Assembly: GCF_030378065.1 (NCBI RefSeq)
Contig: NZ_JAUCGJ010000018.1
Span: forward strand, 1 to 51,113
DNA length: 51,113 nt
Direction: 5' to 3'
Source: Candidatus Venteria ishoeyi
GTDB lineage: Bacteria > Pseudomonadota > Gammaproteobacteria > Beggiatoales > Beggiatoaceae
Shown: in pieces, positions 7,204 through 16,435 of the stretch
Layout: each line of letters begins with the position of its first letter
Numbering within the stretch: the first letter of the stretch is position 1
Translations under genes and position numbers: made by a program
The notes under the pieces: model-generated
Seen by the model: the letters and a program-made list of their open reading frames with translations, nothing else
Database searches by the model: none
Told to the model about the DNA's origin: nothing

Positions 7204-8178
7204 TCAATGGTGGGTGCTGGATTTAGCACCTGATAATTTTGCTTCCAAACGTTCCACCGCTTTTTTCTCACGCTCCAGCGCTCCTTCAGTTTTAATCATG
7301 CGGCTGCGCAAGGTCATTGTTTCAGATTTGTGTAAAGCAAGCTCCTGTTCTAATTTGGTCACCATATCACGGTGTACCGTACTCTGGGCATCTAATTGGG
7401 TGCTGAGCATAATACTTTTTTTCTCAAATTCAGCGCGGGACTTTTGCTCAGAATGCAATGATTCTTTTTGAAACTGGCATTCTGCCTTATTGTCTTGCAA
7501 CGCTTTTTCAATCTTTCTGGTATTATTACGATTTTCTTCCAGTACCGCTTCTGCTACTTTTGTTTTGCTAAATTCTATTTTCAGGCGTTCACGTAATTCT
7601 TCCGTTTCCTGTCCCAGGTTATGTGCCTGGTCTTGCAAACGATCCTTGAGCCGTGCAATGGAGGCCATTTCTTCCTGGCACTTATCCAGAGAATGCTGAC
7701 TTAAACTGCTTTGACGATTACATTCATCTAACTGTTTTTTTAAAAACTCGGCAGCTTCGCGCGCACGGGCGCTTTCTTCCAGCATATTTCGATTTTCATG
7801 TTCCTGCACTATTGCCTTTTCTTCCAGACGCCCGATATGTGCCTGGTTACTGGTAATTTCCCCCGTTTTTTGTTCCAGATCCACCTGCATTGCACGGTTT
7901 TCCTGCTGTTCAGCCGTCAATTCATGTTTTAAGGCAGTGATAATTTTATTCTGTTGATCACATTCAGCTTGCAATTTCTGATATTCATGCTGGTATTGCT
8001 GCTCTGCCTTATCATAGGTTTTTTGTAATTTAGTTAATTCCTGCTGTAATGTGTGATTGGCAAGCTGCCAGATAGAATACATGGCATCCGAGCCAATTTT
8101 TTGTATAGTTTCTGGGATATCCATTTCCCTAAAATCCTTATGTGCTAAATTTTCTGAAACGACAGAAGATTGTTTCAT
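7204..8178 (-). CDS. Long coiled-coil protein
   Basis: 324 residues, without signal peptide or membrane helix, so cytoplasmic. Residues about 38-318 form an almost continuous heptad-rich coiled coil of Glu, Gln, Lys and Leu (for example QKTYDKAEQQYQHEYQKLQ, QETEELRERLKIEFS, EREKKAVERLEAKL). The short N-terminal segment (ETIQKIGSDAMYSIWQLAN) may be a dimerisation or docking region. It resembles SMC-arm or KfrA-like proteins only in composition and cannot be assigned to a family. It lies between the pilus ATPases and the Pro-rich lipoprotein, all on the same strand, so a cell-pole or motility role is possible but unproven. Confidence 0.65.
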   Translation of the reverse strand: MKQSSVVSENLAHKDFREMDIPETIQKIGSDAMYSIWQLANHTLQQELTKLQKTYDKAEQQYQHEYQKLQAECDQQNKIITALKHELTAEQQENRAMQVDLEQKTGEITSNQAHIGRLEEKAIVQEHENRNMLEESARAREAAEFLKKQLDECNRQSSLSQHSLDKCQEEMASIARLKDRLQDQAHNLGQETEELRERLKIEFSKTKVAEAVLEENRNNTRKIEKALQDNKAECQFQKESLHSEQKSRAEFEKKSIMLSTQLDAQSTVHRDMVTKLEQELALHKSETMTLRSRMIKTEGALEREKKAVERLEAKLSGAKSSTHH

Positions 8179-8250
8179 GTGAAATAACCTGAGTGTGATA
8201 TAAATATTTTTACCTGAAAATGCCTAAAACCCAGTACGGATTATCAAGAG

Positions 8251-8369
8251 CTTACATCTAATTACCTGTTAATCATCCAATTATCAAGAGCCTAGCATTA
8301 GGTGGAAGCGGTTTTCAGCGTCTTTAGCGCTGAATGAAGCTTACATCTAATTACCTGTTAATTATCCAA
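8251..8369. repeat. 30-bp direct repeat plus hairpin repeat H copy 2
   Basis: CTTACATCTAATTACCTGTT and its continuation occur at 8251-8280 and 8340-8369 with one difference in 30 bases. The 10-mer TTATCAAGAG also occurs at 8241 and 8281. Between them lies hairpin family H (TTCAGCG/CGCTGAA at 8314-8334). The second 30-mer runs into the stop codon of the PilU-like gene. No promoter was recognised in this 183-base gap. Confidence 0.65.
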
Positions 8370-9420
8370 AGTTAATCTTGGCTTCAAGATTGGTGCGTGA
8401 ATCCGCATTATTCAGCGCTTCTTCCAGGGTGATTTTGCCTTCTTTGTATAAGTCGTGTAATGCCGTATCAAAGGTTTTCATGCCCTTGGCCCCGCTACTT
8501 TCCATGGCATCTTTAACTTCCTCTAATTCCCCTTTCATAATCAAGTTGGCAATATGCGGGGTATTAATCATCACCTCAATGGCTGCACAACGTTTACCAC
8601 GCACATCCGGTATCAATCGCTGTGACATTACAGCCCTGACGTTCAACGATAAGTCCATAAAAAGCTGTTTGTGCATGGCAATTGGAAACATGTTAATCAC
8701 GCGCTCCATTGCCTGGTTAGCATTATTGGCATGCATGGTAGAAACAGCCAAATGCCCGGTATTGGATAACTCCAGACCCGCTTCCATGGTTTCTCTATCC
8801 CGAATCTCACCAATTAAAATCACATCCGGGGCTTCGCGCAAGGAAGATTTCAGTGCTTTTGCATAAGAGCGACTGTCTTCTCCGACTTCACGCTGGTTGA
8901 CAATGCAACGGTGATGCGGATGATAAAACTCAACGGGATCTTCAATTGTCAGGATATGATCTGCGGTATTGCGATTACGATAATCGATCATCGCTGCCAA
9001 TGTGGTTGATTTGCCAGAACCTGTCCCCCCCACCATCAACACCATACCGCGTTTATGCATGATCAATTCAGTGAGGATCGGGGGTAAGTTCAAATCTTTT
9101 GCTGTCGGAATCTGGGCAGGAATCAAACGTAATACCATTGCAACATTGCCTTTCTGGAAAAAAGCATTAACCCGAAAACGACCACTGTCATCATCCATGG
9201 CAATGGCAAAATCCAGATCCCGGGTTTCTTCAAAGACTTCAATTTGCTCTTCAGTCATGATGCCATAAGCTGCCGCTTTTGCCAGTTCAGGCGTTAGTAC
9301 TGTTTTGCCAATTGATTTAAGCTTACCTTCCATTTTTACTTTGACGGGCACACCAACAGTGATGAAAAGATCAGAGCAATCTTTATCAATCATGAATTTA
9401 AGATAAGGGGTCAGATCCAT
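8362..9420 (-). CDS. pilU: PilU-like type IV pilus retraction ATPase (second copy)
   Basis: 352 residues, the normal length for PilT/PilU. These hexameric ATPases sit at the base of the type IV pilus and depolymerise pilin during twitching. An N-terminal PAS-like domain (about 1-100, with CSDLFITVGVPVKVKMEGKL) precedes the RecA-like core: Walker A GGTGSGKST near 131-139, Asp box (TIEDPVEF), Walker B (DVILIGEIRD) and the His box (STMHANNANQAMER). The CSDLFIT/MHANNANQA form is that of PilU rather than PilT, which has ASDLHLS and GTLHTSSAAKT. It lies 18 bases after a second PilU-like gene and is likely in the same operon. Confidence 0.85.
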   Translation of the reverse strand: MDLTPYLKFMIDKDCSDLFITVGVPVKVKMEGKLKSIGKTVLTPELAKAAAYGIMTEEQIEVFEETRDLDFAIAMDDDSGRFRVNAFFQKGNVAMVLRLIPAQIPTAKDLNLPPILTELIMHKRGMVLMVGGTGSGKSTTLAAMIDYRNRNTADHILTIEDPVEFYHPHHRCIVNQREVGEDSRSYAKALKSSLREAPDVILIGEIRDRETMEAGLELSNTGHLAVSTMHANNANQAMERVINMFPIAMHKQLFMDLSLNVRAVMSQRLIPDVRGKRCAAIEVMINTPHIANLIMKGELEEVKDAMESSGAKGMKTFDTALHDLYKEGKITLEEALNNADSRTNLEAKINFG

Positions 9421-9438
9421 ATTGTTATTGATTCTCGG

Positions 9439-10599
9439 TTAGCGAATAGCATTGTCATCTTCTTCTTCTTCAAATTGTAAATGTTCCAGATCAGCCAGCG
9501 GATCACGGCCTTTGGATTCTTTACTTTCCAGTTTGATTTTCAGGCGTAATTCATTGGCAGAATCGGCATTGGCCAAGGCTGTATCCAAATCAATGCGACC
9601 TTCTTCATACAGATCAAACAACGCCTGGTCAAAAGTCTGCATACCTATTTCACGTGATTTTGCCATGATCGGTTTAATGCCACCGACATCCTGGTTAATA
9701 ATTAACTCTTGAATCAAAGGTGAATTCAGCAGAATCTCAATCGCTGCGGCGCGCCCACCATCACGGGTTTTAATCAGTCTCTGGGAAATAATTGAGCGTA
9801 AATTCAGTGATAAATCAGCAAACAGTTTTTTCTGCTTTTCCACCGGAAAAAAGCTGACCACGCGATCCAATGCCTGGTTGGCATTGTTTGCATGTAAGGT
9901 TGCCATTGCCAAGTGTCCGGTCTGCGCCAGTTCCAAAGCAAACTCCATGGTTTCCTGACTACGAATTTCCCCCAGCAGAATCACGTCAGGGGCCTGCCGT
10001 AGCGTATTGTGCATCGCCTCCTCCCAACTGAAACTATCCACGCCGATTTCGCGTTGCATAATCACGCAGTTTTTATGCGGATGCACATATTCAATCGGAT
10101 CTTCCAGGGTAATGATATGTCCGTAACTATTGGCATTACGGTGATCAACCATGGCTGCCATACTGGTGGATTTACCGGAACCTGTACCACCCACCATGAT
10201 CACCAGACCATTTTTATACAGCATGATATCTTTTAATATGCCGGGGAGATTCAATTTATCCAGGTTTGGCACTTCACTGTTGATGGCGCGGGCAATCAGT
10301 CCCTGACAACCTTGCTGGACAAAGGCATTACAACGAAAACGCCCAATTCCTGGTGGTGCTACCGCAAAATTACACTCTTTGGTTTCTTCAAATTCTTTAA
10401 GCTGCTTGTCATTCATGATGCACTGGGTTAAACCCTTTGAGTCTTCCGAAGACAAGGCCTGCTTCATCACCGGCACCATTTTGCCTTTGACTTTCATTGC
10501 AGGCGGAAATCCGGCAGTAATAAACAAATCCGAACCGTCTTTTTTAATCATTAACATCAATAAATCGCGAATCAGTTTGGTCGCTTGGTCCCGTTCCAC
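9439..10599 (-). CDS. pilU: PilU-like type IV pilus retraction ATPase (first copy)
   Basis: 386 residues, about 30 longer than its neighbour because of an acidic tail (KGRDPLADLEHLQFEEEEDD). It has the same domain order: N-terminal GSDLFITAGFPPAMKVKGKM, Walker A GGTGSGKST, Asp box (TLEDPIEY), Walker B (DVILLGEIRS) and His box (ATLHANNANQALDR). All nucleotide-binding motifs are intact. In species studied, PilU works with PilT to supply retraction force; with two PilU-like genes here one may be specialised. The stop is 18 bases before the next pilU-like gene. The upstream 400-base gap containing a small mobile element separates it from pilT. Confidence 0.85.
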   Translation of the reverse strand: MERDQATKLIRDLLMLMIKKDGSDLFITAGFPPAMKVKGKMVPVMKQALSSEDSKGLTQCIMNDKQLKEFEETKECNFAVAPPGIGRFRCNAFVQQGCQGLIARAINSEVPNLDKLNLPGILKDIMLYKNGLVIMVGGTGSGKSTSMAAMVDHRNANSYGHIITLEDPIEYVHPHKNCVIMQREIGVDSFSWEEAMHNTLRQAPDVILLGEIRSQETMEFALELAQTGHLAMATLHANNANQALDRVVSFFPVEKQKKLFADLSLNLRSIISQRLIKTRDGGRAAAIEILLNSPLIQELIINQDVGGIKPIMAKSREIGMQTFDQALFDLYEEGRIDLDTALANADSANELRLKIKLESKESKGRDPLADLEHLQFEEEEDDNAIR

Positions 10600-10998
10600 C
10601 TTAAATATCCTTAAATTTTAATGATAAAGGAAAGTGTATGTTCACCACCCCTCTATCCCCTCTTACAAGGAGGGGGGCCAAAGACTTGCATTTACTGGCT
10701 TAAGTCAATGGTCATGAGACGCTGCCCTGCACTATATTAGGTAACTCGCAGCAAATAATACCCCCCATTTCGCTGCTCTTTTTACCCGTTTTCCGTGTTG
10801 TAAAAACCGTTACATAGTTCACTATGCGCCGGTTTTCACGCCTTGAAAATGGATAAAAATCCTGCGCGCTATGGGGGTGTTATTTCTTGCGAGTTACCTT
10901 AATCGTTGTTCTAAAATTACTTCTACTTTGTCATATTTTGGGAAGTCGTTATTACCCATTCTTGTATAGAATGCCCGAGATATTGTAACAAAGTAGAA
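10600..10998. other. 400-base intergenic region upstream of the pilU pair
   Basis: No gene is supported. It contains a C-rich/G-rich hairpin (CCCCTC...GAGGGG near 10651-10676), the small mobile element at 10737-10901, and an AT-rich stretch (10902-10998) adjoining the pilT stop. The promoter for the pilU pair presumably lies here, but no convincing -35/-10 pair was found. Confidence 0.5.
10737..10901. mobile_element. MITE-like element, copy A
   Basis: 165 bases including a TTA direct repeat at each end (10737-10739 and 10899-10901). The terminal inverted repeats are about 30 bases long, beginning GGTAACTCGCA on both inward strands and continuing into AAATAA and CCCCAT. The centre contains CATAG...CTATG flanked by ACCG/CGGT. 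It has no coding capacity. Same orientation as copy B; copies C and D are inverted. The 3-bp duplication and terminal repeats suggest trans-mobilisation by an unseen transposase. Confidence 0.75.
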
Positions 10999-12036
10999 TC
11001 ACATAAAGTTTTCTTTAATGGCTGCTTTTTCGCGTGCCGCCTCTTTGGTAATGACCTTGTTTTTCACCAGATCCTGAAGACACTGATCCAGGGTTTGCAT
11101 ACCGAATTTCTGCCCGGTCTGAATTGCGGAATACATCTGCGCAATTTTATTTTCACGAATCAGGTTACGAATGGCGGGTGTGCCTATCATGATCTCATGC
11201 GCCGCCACGCGACCACCGCCGACTTTCTTTAACAGCGTTTGGGAAATCACTGCTTTTAAGGATTCCGATAACATGGCGCGAATCATGTCTTTTTCCGCCG
11301 CCGGGAAAGCATCCACAACACGGTCAATGGTTTTTGCCGCCGAACTGGTATGTAAAGTGCCAAACACGGCATGACCGGTTTCCGCTGCGGACAAAGCCAG
11401 GCGAATGGTTTCCAGGTCACGCATTTCCCCCACCAGAATCACATCCGGATCCTGACGCAAGGCTGAACGCAGTGCCTCATTAAATCCCAAGGTATCGCGG
11501 TGAACTTCGCGCTGCGTCATCATACTTTTTTTGGTTTGATGCACAAATTCGATAGGATCTTCAATAGTGAGAATATGTCCGGCTTCATCTTCGTTGCGCT
11601 GATTCATCATGCCAGCCAATGTCGTGGATTTACCCGAACCCGTACCGCCTGTAATCAGGATAATACCACGCGGAAGCATGGCCAATTCATAAAATAACTT
11701 AGGCGAATTTAACTGTTCCAGGGTCAGAATTTCTGAAGGAATGGTACGAAATACCGCACCCGCGCCTCGATTTTGGTTTAAGGCATTAACCCGAAAACGT
11801 GCAAGTCCTGGAATTTCAAATGAGAAATCGGTTTCCAGATATTTTTCATATTCCTTGCGCTGTTTGTCATTCATGATGTCATACACCATGTCACGCACCT
11901 GACTATGCTCCAACGGCGGCAGGTTAATTTTTTTCATTTCCCCGCTGACGCGAATCATCGGTTGCACGCCTGCGGATAAATGCAGGTCAGATGCGCCGTT
12001 TTTTACGCCAAAAGCCAGTAACTCCCCAATATCCAT
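10999..12036 (-). CDS. pilT: PilT, type IV pilus retraction ATPase
   Basis: 345 residues, full length. PilT powers pilus retraction for twitching or gliding, DNA uptake and surface attachment. It starts with the canonical MDIGELLAFGVKNGASDLHL. Walker A is GGTGSGKST (about 128-136), the Asp box TIEDPIEF, Walker B DVILVGEMRD and the His box FGTLHTSSAAKTIDR. The C-terminal part includes the AIRNLIRE motif family members use for retraction. The start at 12036 has a purine-rich GGAGGAGGAGATAGAGG just upstream. The pilU-like pair lies downstream after a 400-base gap. No pilin or assembly ATPase genes are in the window. Confidence 0.93.
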   Translation of the reverse strand: MDIGELLAFGVKNGASDLHLSAGVQPMIRVSGEMKKINLPPLEHSQVRDMVYDIMNDKQRKEYEKYLETDFSFEIPGLARFRVNALNQNRGAGAVFRTIPSEILTLEQLNSPKLFYELAMLPRGIILITGGTGSGKSTTLAGMMNQRNEDEAGHILTIEDPIEFVHQTKKSMMTQREVHRDTLGFNEALRSALRQDPDVILVGEMRDLETIRLALSAAETGHAVFGTLHTSSAAKTIDRVVDAFPAAEKDMIRAMLSESLKAVISQTLLKKVGGGRVAAHEIMIGTPAIRNLIRENKIAQMYSAIQTGQKFGMQTLDQCLQDLVKNKVITKEAAREKAAIKENFM

Positions 12037-12115
12037 CCTCTATCTCCTCCTCCCTTTAAAGAAGGTACACAATACCACTAAATATCCGACAAAAAAACTA
12101 ACAGTATGCAGTAAT

Positions 12116-14608
12116 CTATAACCAGTTGCCAATCAATAAAAAAGGTGCCCAGAATGCGGGGTGGCGGAAACGGCGTTGTTTTAGCAGTTCAATTTGCGCT
12201 TGTTGCAGCGCCTGGGCTTTTGATTGCTGTGGATTTTCTACCAGATGGCGATAAAAACCACTGACTAAAGCGCCAGTGGCTTCATCATTAACAAACCATA
12301 AACTCGCCAAGGCACTACGCGCCCCGGCTTTAATCGCAACGCCCGCCAGCCCCAGCGCCGCGCGCTCATCGCCTACCGCCGTCTGACATGCGCTGAGGGT
12401 TAATAATTCCACAGCTTCTTCCCGGTAACGGTTTAAGCCCAATAATTGTTCCAGGCGGTTCATAGTGAGTTTATCATCATGAGTCAGAATAAAAGTTTCC
12501 TGGGGATCGGCGTTAAATTGTCCATGTGAGGCAATGTGAATAATCGGATAAGCCTGTTGTTGCAGTGCCTTACTGACTTGCTCAAGGGAAAAATCCTGAT
12601 TGAGTAATATGGTATGCCGGGGAAATAACTGACGTATGGTATCCAGTTCCTGCTCGACATTGGGTAATGGCGCAAATCCTGCGCGCGCTTCTGACAAACC
12701 ATCTAATAAAATACTCAATCCGCCGTTATCCATTGCATAAGATAAGGGCCGTGGCTGGGTCAGCTTTAGACCTGGCGTGGTTGCCAGTGCAAACTGCTGA
12801 ATTAAAAACTGCTTGCCATCATGTAATGCCGCCATTGGCACCATACGCAAAGCGCCATCAGGTACCGTAATTAAAGTATTGATTTGCTGCGCTTTCAAAT
12901 CTTCTAATATCGGGCTGATCAACCATTGATAGAGTTTACGGGATTGGCTGATAAAACGATAATGGCGAATGTTCTGCAAATGATGTTGTAACTGGCGCAA
13001 TGCCTGATTAATACTGGCTGCATCAATTTGTGTCGTAAACTGATGCAAGCCATCGGGCAGACTCAATAATAAAACCAGACGATCAGGCAAGATGATCGGA
13101 TATAACACAGCGGTATGCGCATCTAGTTTTTCCAGGCGACTGACTTTAGGCTGGGTTAAACAGGCATCCTGGAAATAATTATCCAGTTCTGCTGCTTTCA
13201 TGCGCTCCAGGGTATTTTGCGCCTGTTGCAGCCATTGTTTTTTTTGCGCAGGTACGGTGATTTTCTCAGCGCGTTGCAGTAATAAATCTGCCAGTCCGTA
13301 ATAAACCGGGCGAATGCGTTGATAAAACACCTCATGTGCATTGCGCTGAGTCAGCAGTGCCGCACGTATGGGTTGCAGGCTATCCAATGCTTTCCGGTAA
13401 GCGGCTACCGCTGCATCCATCCTGCCTTGCGCGTGCAACAGGCGTCCTTGCTGCCATTCCCATAAATAACGTGATTGTGGTTGTTCCTGAGAAAAAAACA
13501 AGGCTTGCTGGTTGAAATGCCGGGCGAGTTTAAGTTGGTGATTTTGCTCATAAAGCTGTGCCAGATATCCCAAGGCCCAGGATTGTTGCAAAGCCTGGTT
13601 TTTCCCTTTATCCAGCATTTGGGTTTGTTGCAACGCCATCTGTAAAATTTGCTGAGTCAGTGGCCTTAAAGATTTTAGAGCAGTTTTTTGTGCTGCACTG
13701 ATATTCAGTAGTAGCTGGCCTAAGCTGAGCAGTGCTGCACTTTGTTGAACTTTGGATAAGCTGCGAATCTGCTGGAAAAGTTGGGTGATGGCTTTGATAT
13801 CAGGTTGTTCCTGCAATTGCCAGCGGGTACGCAACTGATTTATCTGAATATCTAAAAACAGTGGCTCATGTTCAGGCCGTTGTTCATGCAGTCCCTGCGC
13901 CAGCAAGTATTGGCTTGCGCTAAGATAATCGAGCAGTGCCTGTTGATAATTTTCATGCGCATAATGCCAGTTTGCTCGCAGGTTACGCACTTGCGCCCGG
14001 ATTTTTGCATCTCCGCTGGTTTTTGCCGCAAGCTCAGCACGTTGTAAATAAGCGTGTGCTTGCGCCGGTCGTTGCAGACGTTGTAATACATCTGCCAATT
14101 GACTGAAAAATAATGCCTGACTTTCAGCAGGCGCAGTTTCCACCTGAGTTAAGACCTTTTGCAGTGTTTTCCAGGCCGTAGATAAGCGCCCTGATTCGAG
14201 ATAAGCCGCAGCAAGATGGCGATGTAAACGAATTGTTGAAATACCTGCTGGTGGGTTTTGACACAGGCTTCGCCAAAGCCCAATGGCCTGTGCGTAGCGT
14301 TGCTGCTCATAAGCCCTTATGCCCTGTTGCCAGCGTTGCAAGGCAGTTGCTGTTTGCGCCACCTGAGCCGGTTCCGGTAATGGCTGTAATAAGGCTTGGC
14401 AGTGTGCTTCAGACTGTGCGCTGCTGTAGACAGGCAGCAGCCAGAAAAGAAAACAGTAAATGGTGTTACGCAAAAGCTTCTTTTTCACAGATTTTGAAAG
14501 TTTGAAATGCGAAAAAACCGCTTTTGCTTCACGCTGGTTTTTATTTGCGCCTAGCCAAACGCTAATTTTCTGCAAAAAATAGTGACTGTGTAACATCAGA
14601 TTTAGCAC
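12116..14608 (-). CDS. Exported TPR-CHAT protein (caspase-like protease family)
   Basis: 830 residues from the first ATG. A GTG at codon 41 would give a cleaner signal peptide (KKLLRNTIYCFLFWLLPVYS) and may be the real start. Residues about 70-450 are degenerate TPR-like helices. The C-terminal CHAT domain (about 540-830) keeps the catalytic dyad: His695 in IHIASHGQF and Cys741 in LSACQTAVG, with the typical GLAGVAIKAGARSALASLW block. CHAT proteases are clan CD relatives of caspases and separase; TPR-CHAT proteins are common in filamentous and sulfur bacteria and some act in defence or signalling. Here an export signal argues for a periplasmic or surface role. It stands alone between pilT and a small exported protein. 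Confidence 0.85.
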   Translation of the reverse strand: MLNLMLHSHYFLQKISVWLGANKNQREAKAVFSHFKLSKSVKKKLLRNTIYCFLFWLLPVYSSAQSEAHCQALLQPLPEPAQVAQTATALQRWQQGIRAYEQQRYAQAIGLWRSLCQNPPAGISTIRLHRHLAAAYLESGRLSTAWKTLQKVLTQVETAPAESQALFFSQLADVLQRLQRPAQAHAYLQRAELAAKTSGDAKIRAQVRNLRANWHYAHENYQQALLDYLSASQYLLAQGLHEQRPEHEPLFLDIQINQLRTRWQLQEQPDIKAITQLFQQIRSLSKVQQSAALLSLGQLLLNISAAQKTALKSLRPLTQQILQMALQQTQMLDKGKNQALQQSWALGYLAQLYEQNHQLKLARHFNQQALFFSQEQPQSRYLWEWQQGRLLHAQGRMDAAVAAYRKALDSLQPIRAALLTQRNAHEVFYQRIRPVYYGLADLLLQRAEKITVPAQKKQWLQQAQNTLERMKAAELDNYFQDACLTQPKVSRLEKLDAHTAVLYPIILPDRLVLLLSLPDGLHQFTTQIDAASINQALRQLQHHLQNIRHYRFISQSRKLYQWLISPILEDLKAQQINTLITVPDGALRMVPMAALHDGKQFLIQQFALATTPGLKLTQPRPLSYAMDNGGLSILLDGLSEARAGFAPLPNVEQELDTIRQLFPRHTILLNQDFSLEQVSKALQQQAYPIIHIASHGQFNADPQETFILTHDDKLTMNRLEQLLGLNRYREEAVELLTLSACQTAVGDERAALGLAGVAIKAGARSALASLWFVNDEATGALVSGFYRHLVENPQQSKAQALQQAQIELLKQRRFRHPAFWAPFLLIGNWL

Positions 14609-14632
14609 TGGAAAGCTTACGCCAAACTCAGC

Positions 14633-14992
14633 TTAATACTTCACACCATTCCAGACATCTTTTAACCAGGGGCCGGATGCACCATTACGCCAGCGACCTT
14701 TAAAACTCTGACCATCAGGAGATAAGGTAAAACTAAATGTACCGCGCGCCCCATTGTCTTGCTGATACCAGGTTCCCATTAGTACATGACCCTGAACTTT
14801 ACCGCTAATATTGCCACCCTGATAGGTATAACTGCCATTGACGCTGCTATCACTCTGCTGCAAGATCATATTGCTTATTAAGGAACCCTTTCCCCAGGTT
14901 GTACTCCAGTTACCTGAAAAATCAGCCACCGCCTGAGCTGTCGTATTCATAAACAGGCTTAAGATAAAACTCATCGTGACTAAATAATGCAT
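14633..14992 (-). CDS. Small exported protein of unknown function
   Basis: 119 residues from the ATG at 14992, which has GAGG 9 bases upstream; a GTG 15 bases earlier is less likely. A signal peptide (about 1-21, ending TTAQA) precedes a beta-rich domain of about 97 residues with Trp/Gly motifs: FSGNWSTTWGKG, SYTYQGGNISGKVQGHVLMG and FKGRWRNGASGPW. This looks like a small lipocalin-like or beta-barrel fold that binds ligand or surface, but the family is not recognised. It lies 25 bases upstream of the CHAT gene on the same strand and 28 bases after tolC, so it may be co-transcribed with either. Confidence 0.65.
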   Translation of the reverse strand: MHYLVTMSFILSLFMNTTAQAVADFSGNWSTTWGKGSLISNMILQQSDSSVNGSYTYQGGNISGKVQGHVLMGTWYQQDNGARGTFSFTLSPDGQSFKGRWRNGASGPWLKDVWNGVKY

Positions 14993-15035
14993 AATAATTA
15001 TCCTCACAGTAGTTGAAAATTTATCTCATTATTCT

Positions 15036-16385
15036 TTACCATGCCTGCATTTTTTTATTCGCAATGGCGGCACTGGATTGATTGCTGTTTACCGTCTGAA
15101 ACCAGGTTTGCAGCGCTTCTAAATCTGCTTCGTTTAATAATCCGGCTGATTGTTTTAAGCGCAAGCTATTCAGGATGTAGGTATAACGGGAAAGTGCATA
15201 ATTTTTTTGGGCTTCTAACAAACGTTGCCGGGAATTAAGTACATCCACCGAGGTGCGAGTACCGACATCAAAGCCACTGAGCGTTGCCCGATATGCTGTT
15301 TCACTGGAAATTAAAGCTTGTTTGAAGGCCGCCACTTTACTGATGTCGGACATGACATTCAGATAGGCGCTACGGGTATTACGCTGCACCAAACGACGTT
15401 GTTGTTCCAGACGATCCAGAGACTGGGTGTATTGCAATTGTGCTTCACGGGTCTGGGCGCGAACATTGCCGCTGAGATCCAACGGTAATAACAGGCTCAA
15501 GTCAATACGGTTATCCATGCCATGTTGTTTGGATAAGGGGTTTTCACGATCAGAATAACTATTGCTGGCACCAACGCTGATGATGGGATAATGCCCGGAG
15601 CGTCTCAAATTAATGGCATCACGCGCAATTTCAACATCAAATTGAACAGCGGCAATTTGTGGGTTCTGGGTTAAGGCAGTATCAACCCATTGCTCAATAT
15701 CTTCTGGATCGGGGCTTGGCAGGCTGATGTCATCTTTGAGTAAATCCAGGTCTTTGCGATATTCACCGATGATTTCACGTAGTGCTTCATAGGCATTGTT
15801 TAATAAATTTTCAGCATCAATTTCATTAGCGACGGCTAAATCATAACCGGATTTTGATTCCTGCACATCGGTAATCGCAATCAAGCCCACTTCAAAACGT
15901 TGTTGGCTTTGTTCCAACTGCTTGTGCAGCGCTTGTTTGGATGCACGGGAAAATACCAGATTATCCACCGCGCCTAACACCTCAAAATAGCGTTCAGCGA
16001 CCCGTAAAATCAGATCAAATTCTGCGCTGATAAAGTTTGCCGATGATTTTTCAACCGCGTTGTCGGACTGCACGATCTGAATACCGCGACTGCGGTTGTA
16101 AATATCATAATCCAGCGAAAGCTTGTAACCGGAATTCGTCCCCGTATCCTTTGCATTTTTATCCCAGCCCTTATCCAGGCTGGAAGCCAAAGCAGCGCTG
16201 GGCAGCAACGCTGAGCGGGTTTGCTCTAAACGCGCTTTTGCAGCGTCACGTTCAGTATTGGCAATCTGGTATACGGGATCACTTTGCTTGGCTTGCTGGT
16301 AAAGTGTTAATACGCTGACCGCCTGGGCAGGGAGTGTCAGTGCCATTAATATTGCAATACTCAGGGTTTGACTCAGTTTGTTCAT
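15036..16385 (-). CDS. tolC: TolC-family outer membrane efflux/secretion channel
   Basis: 449 residues, typical TolC length. Signal peptide about 1-22 (ending LPAQA), then two OEP repeats of long helices: the first with LYQQAKQSDPVYQIANTERDAAKARLEQTRSALLPS, the second with DTALTQNPQIAAVQFDVEIARDAI and VGTRTSVDVLNSRQRLLEAQKNYALSRY near the end, the standard TolC markers. TolC trimers span the outer membrane and periplasm and serve tripartite efflux pumps and type I secretion. The gene follows pcm by 50 bases on the same strand, an order seen in many gammaproteobacteria. No inner membrane pump genes are present in the window. Confidence 0.92.
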   Translation of the reverse strand: MNKLSQTLSIAILMALTLPAQAVSVLTLYQQAKQSDPVYQIANTERDAAKARLEQTRSALLPSAALASSLDKGWDKNAKDTGTNSGYKLSLDYDIYNRSRGIQIVQSDNAVEKSSANFISAEFDLILRVAERYFEVLGAVDNLVFSRASKQALHKQLEQSQQRFEVGLIAITDVQESKSGYDLAVANEIDAENLLNNAYEALREIIGEYRKDLDLLKDDISLPSPDPEDIEQWVDTALTQNPQIAAVQFDVEIARDAINLRRSGHYPIISVGASNSYSDRENPLSKQHGMDNRIDLSLLLPLDLSGNVRAQTREAQLQYTQSLDRLEQQRRLVQRNTRSAYLNVMSDISKVAAFKQALISSETAYRATLSGFDVGTRTSVDVLNSRQRLLEAQKNYALSRYTYILNSLRLKQSAGLLNEADLEALQTWFQTVNSNQSSAAIANKKMQAW

Positions 16386-16435
16386 GGCATTTAATCCTGT
16401 TAATTAGCAATCCAACAAATTTCAAATTTTCTCGT

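Noticed and set aside
7190-7856. Plus-strand frames over the coiled-coil gene
   Set aside because: Ser/Arg/Cys-rich shadows of a long Glu/Gln/Lys-rich coding frame.
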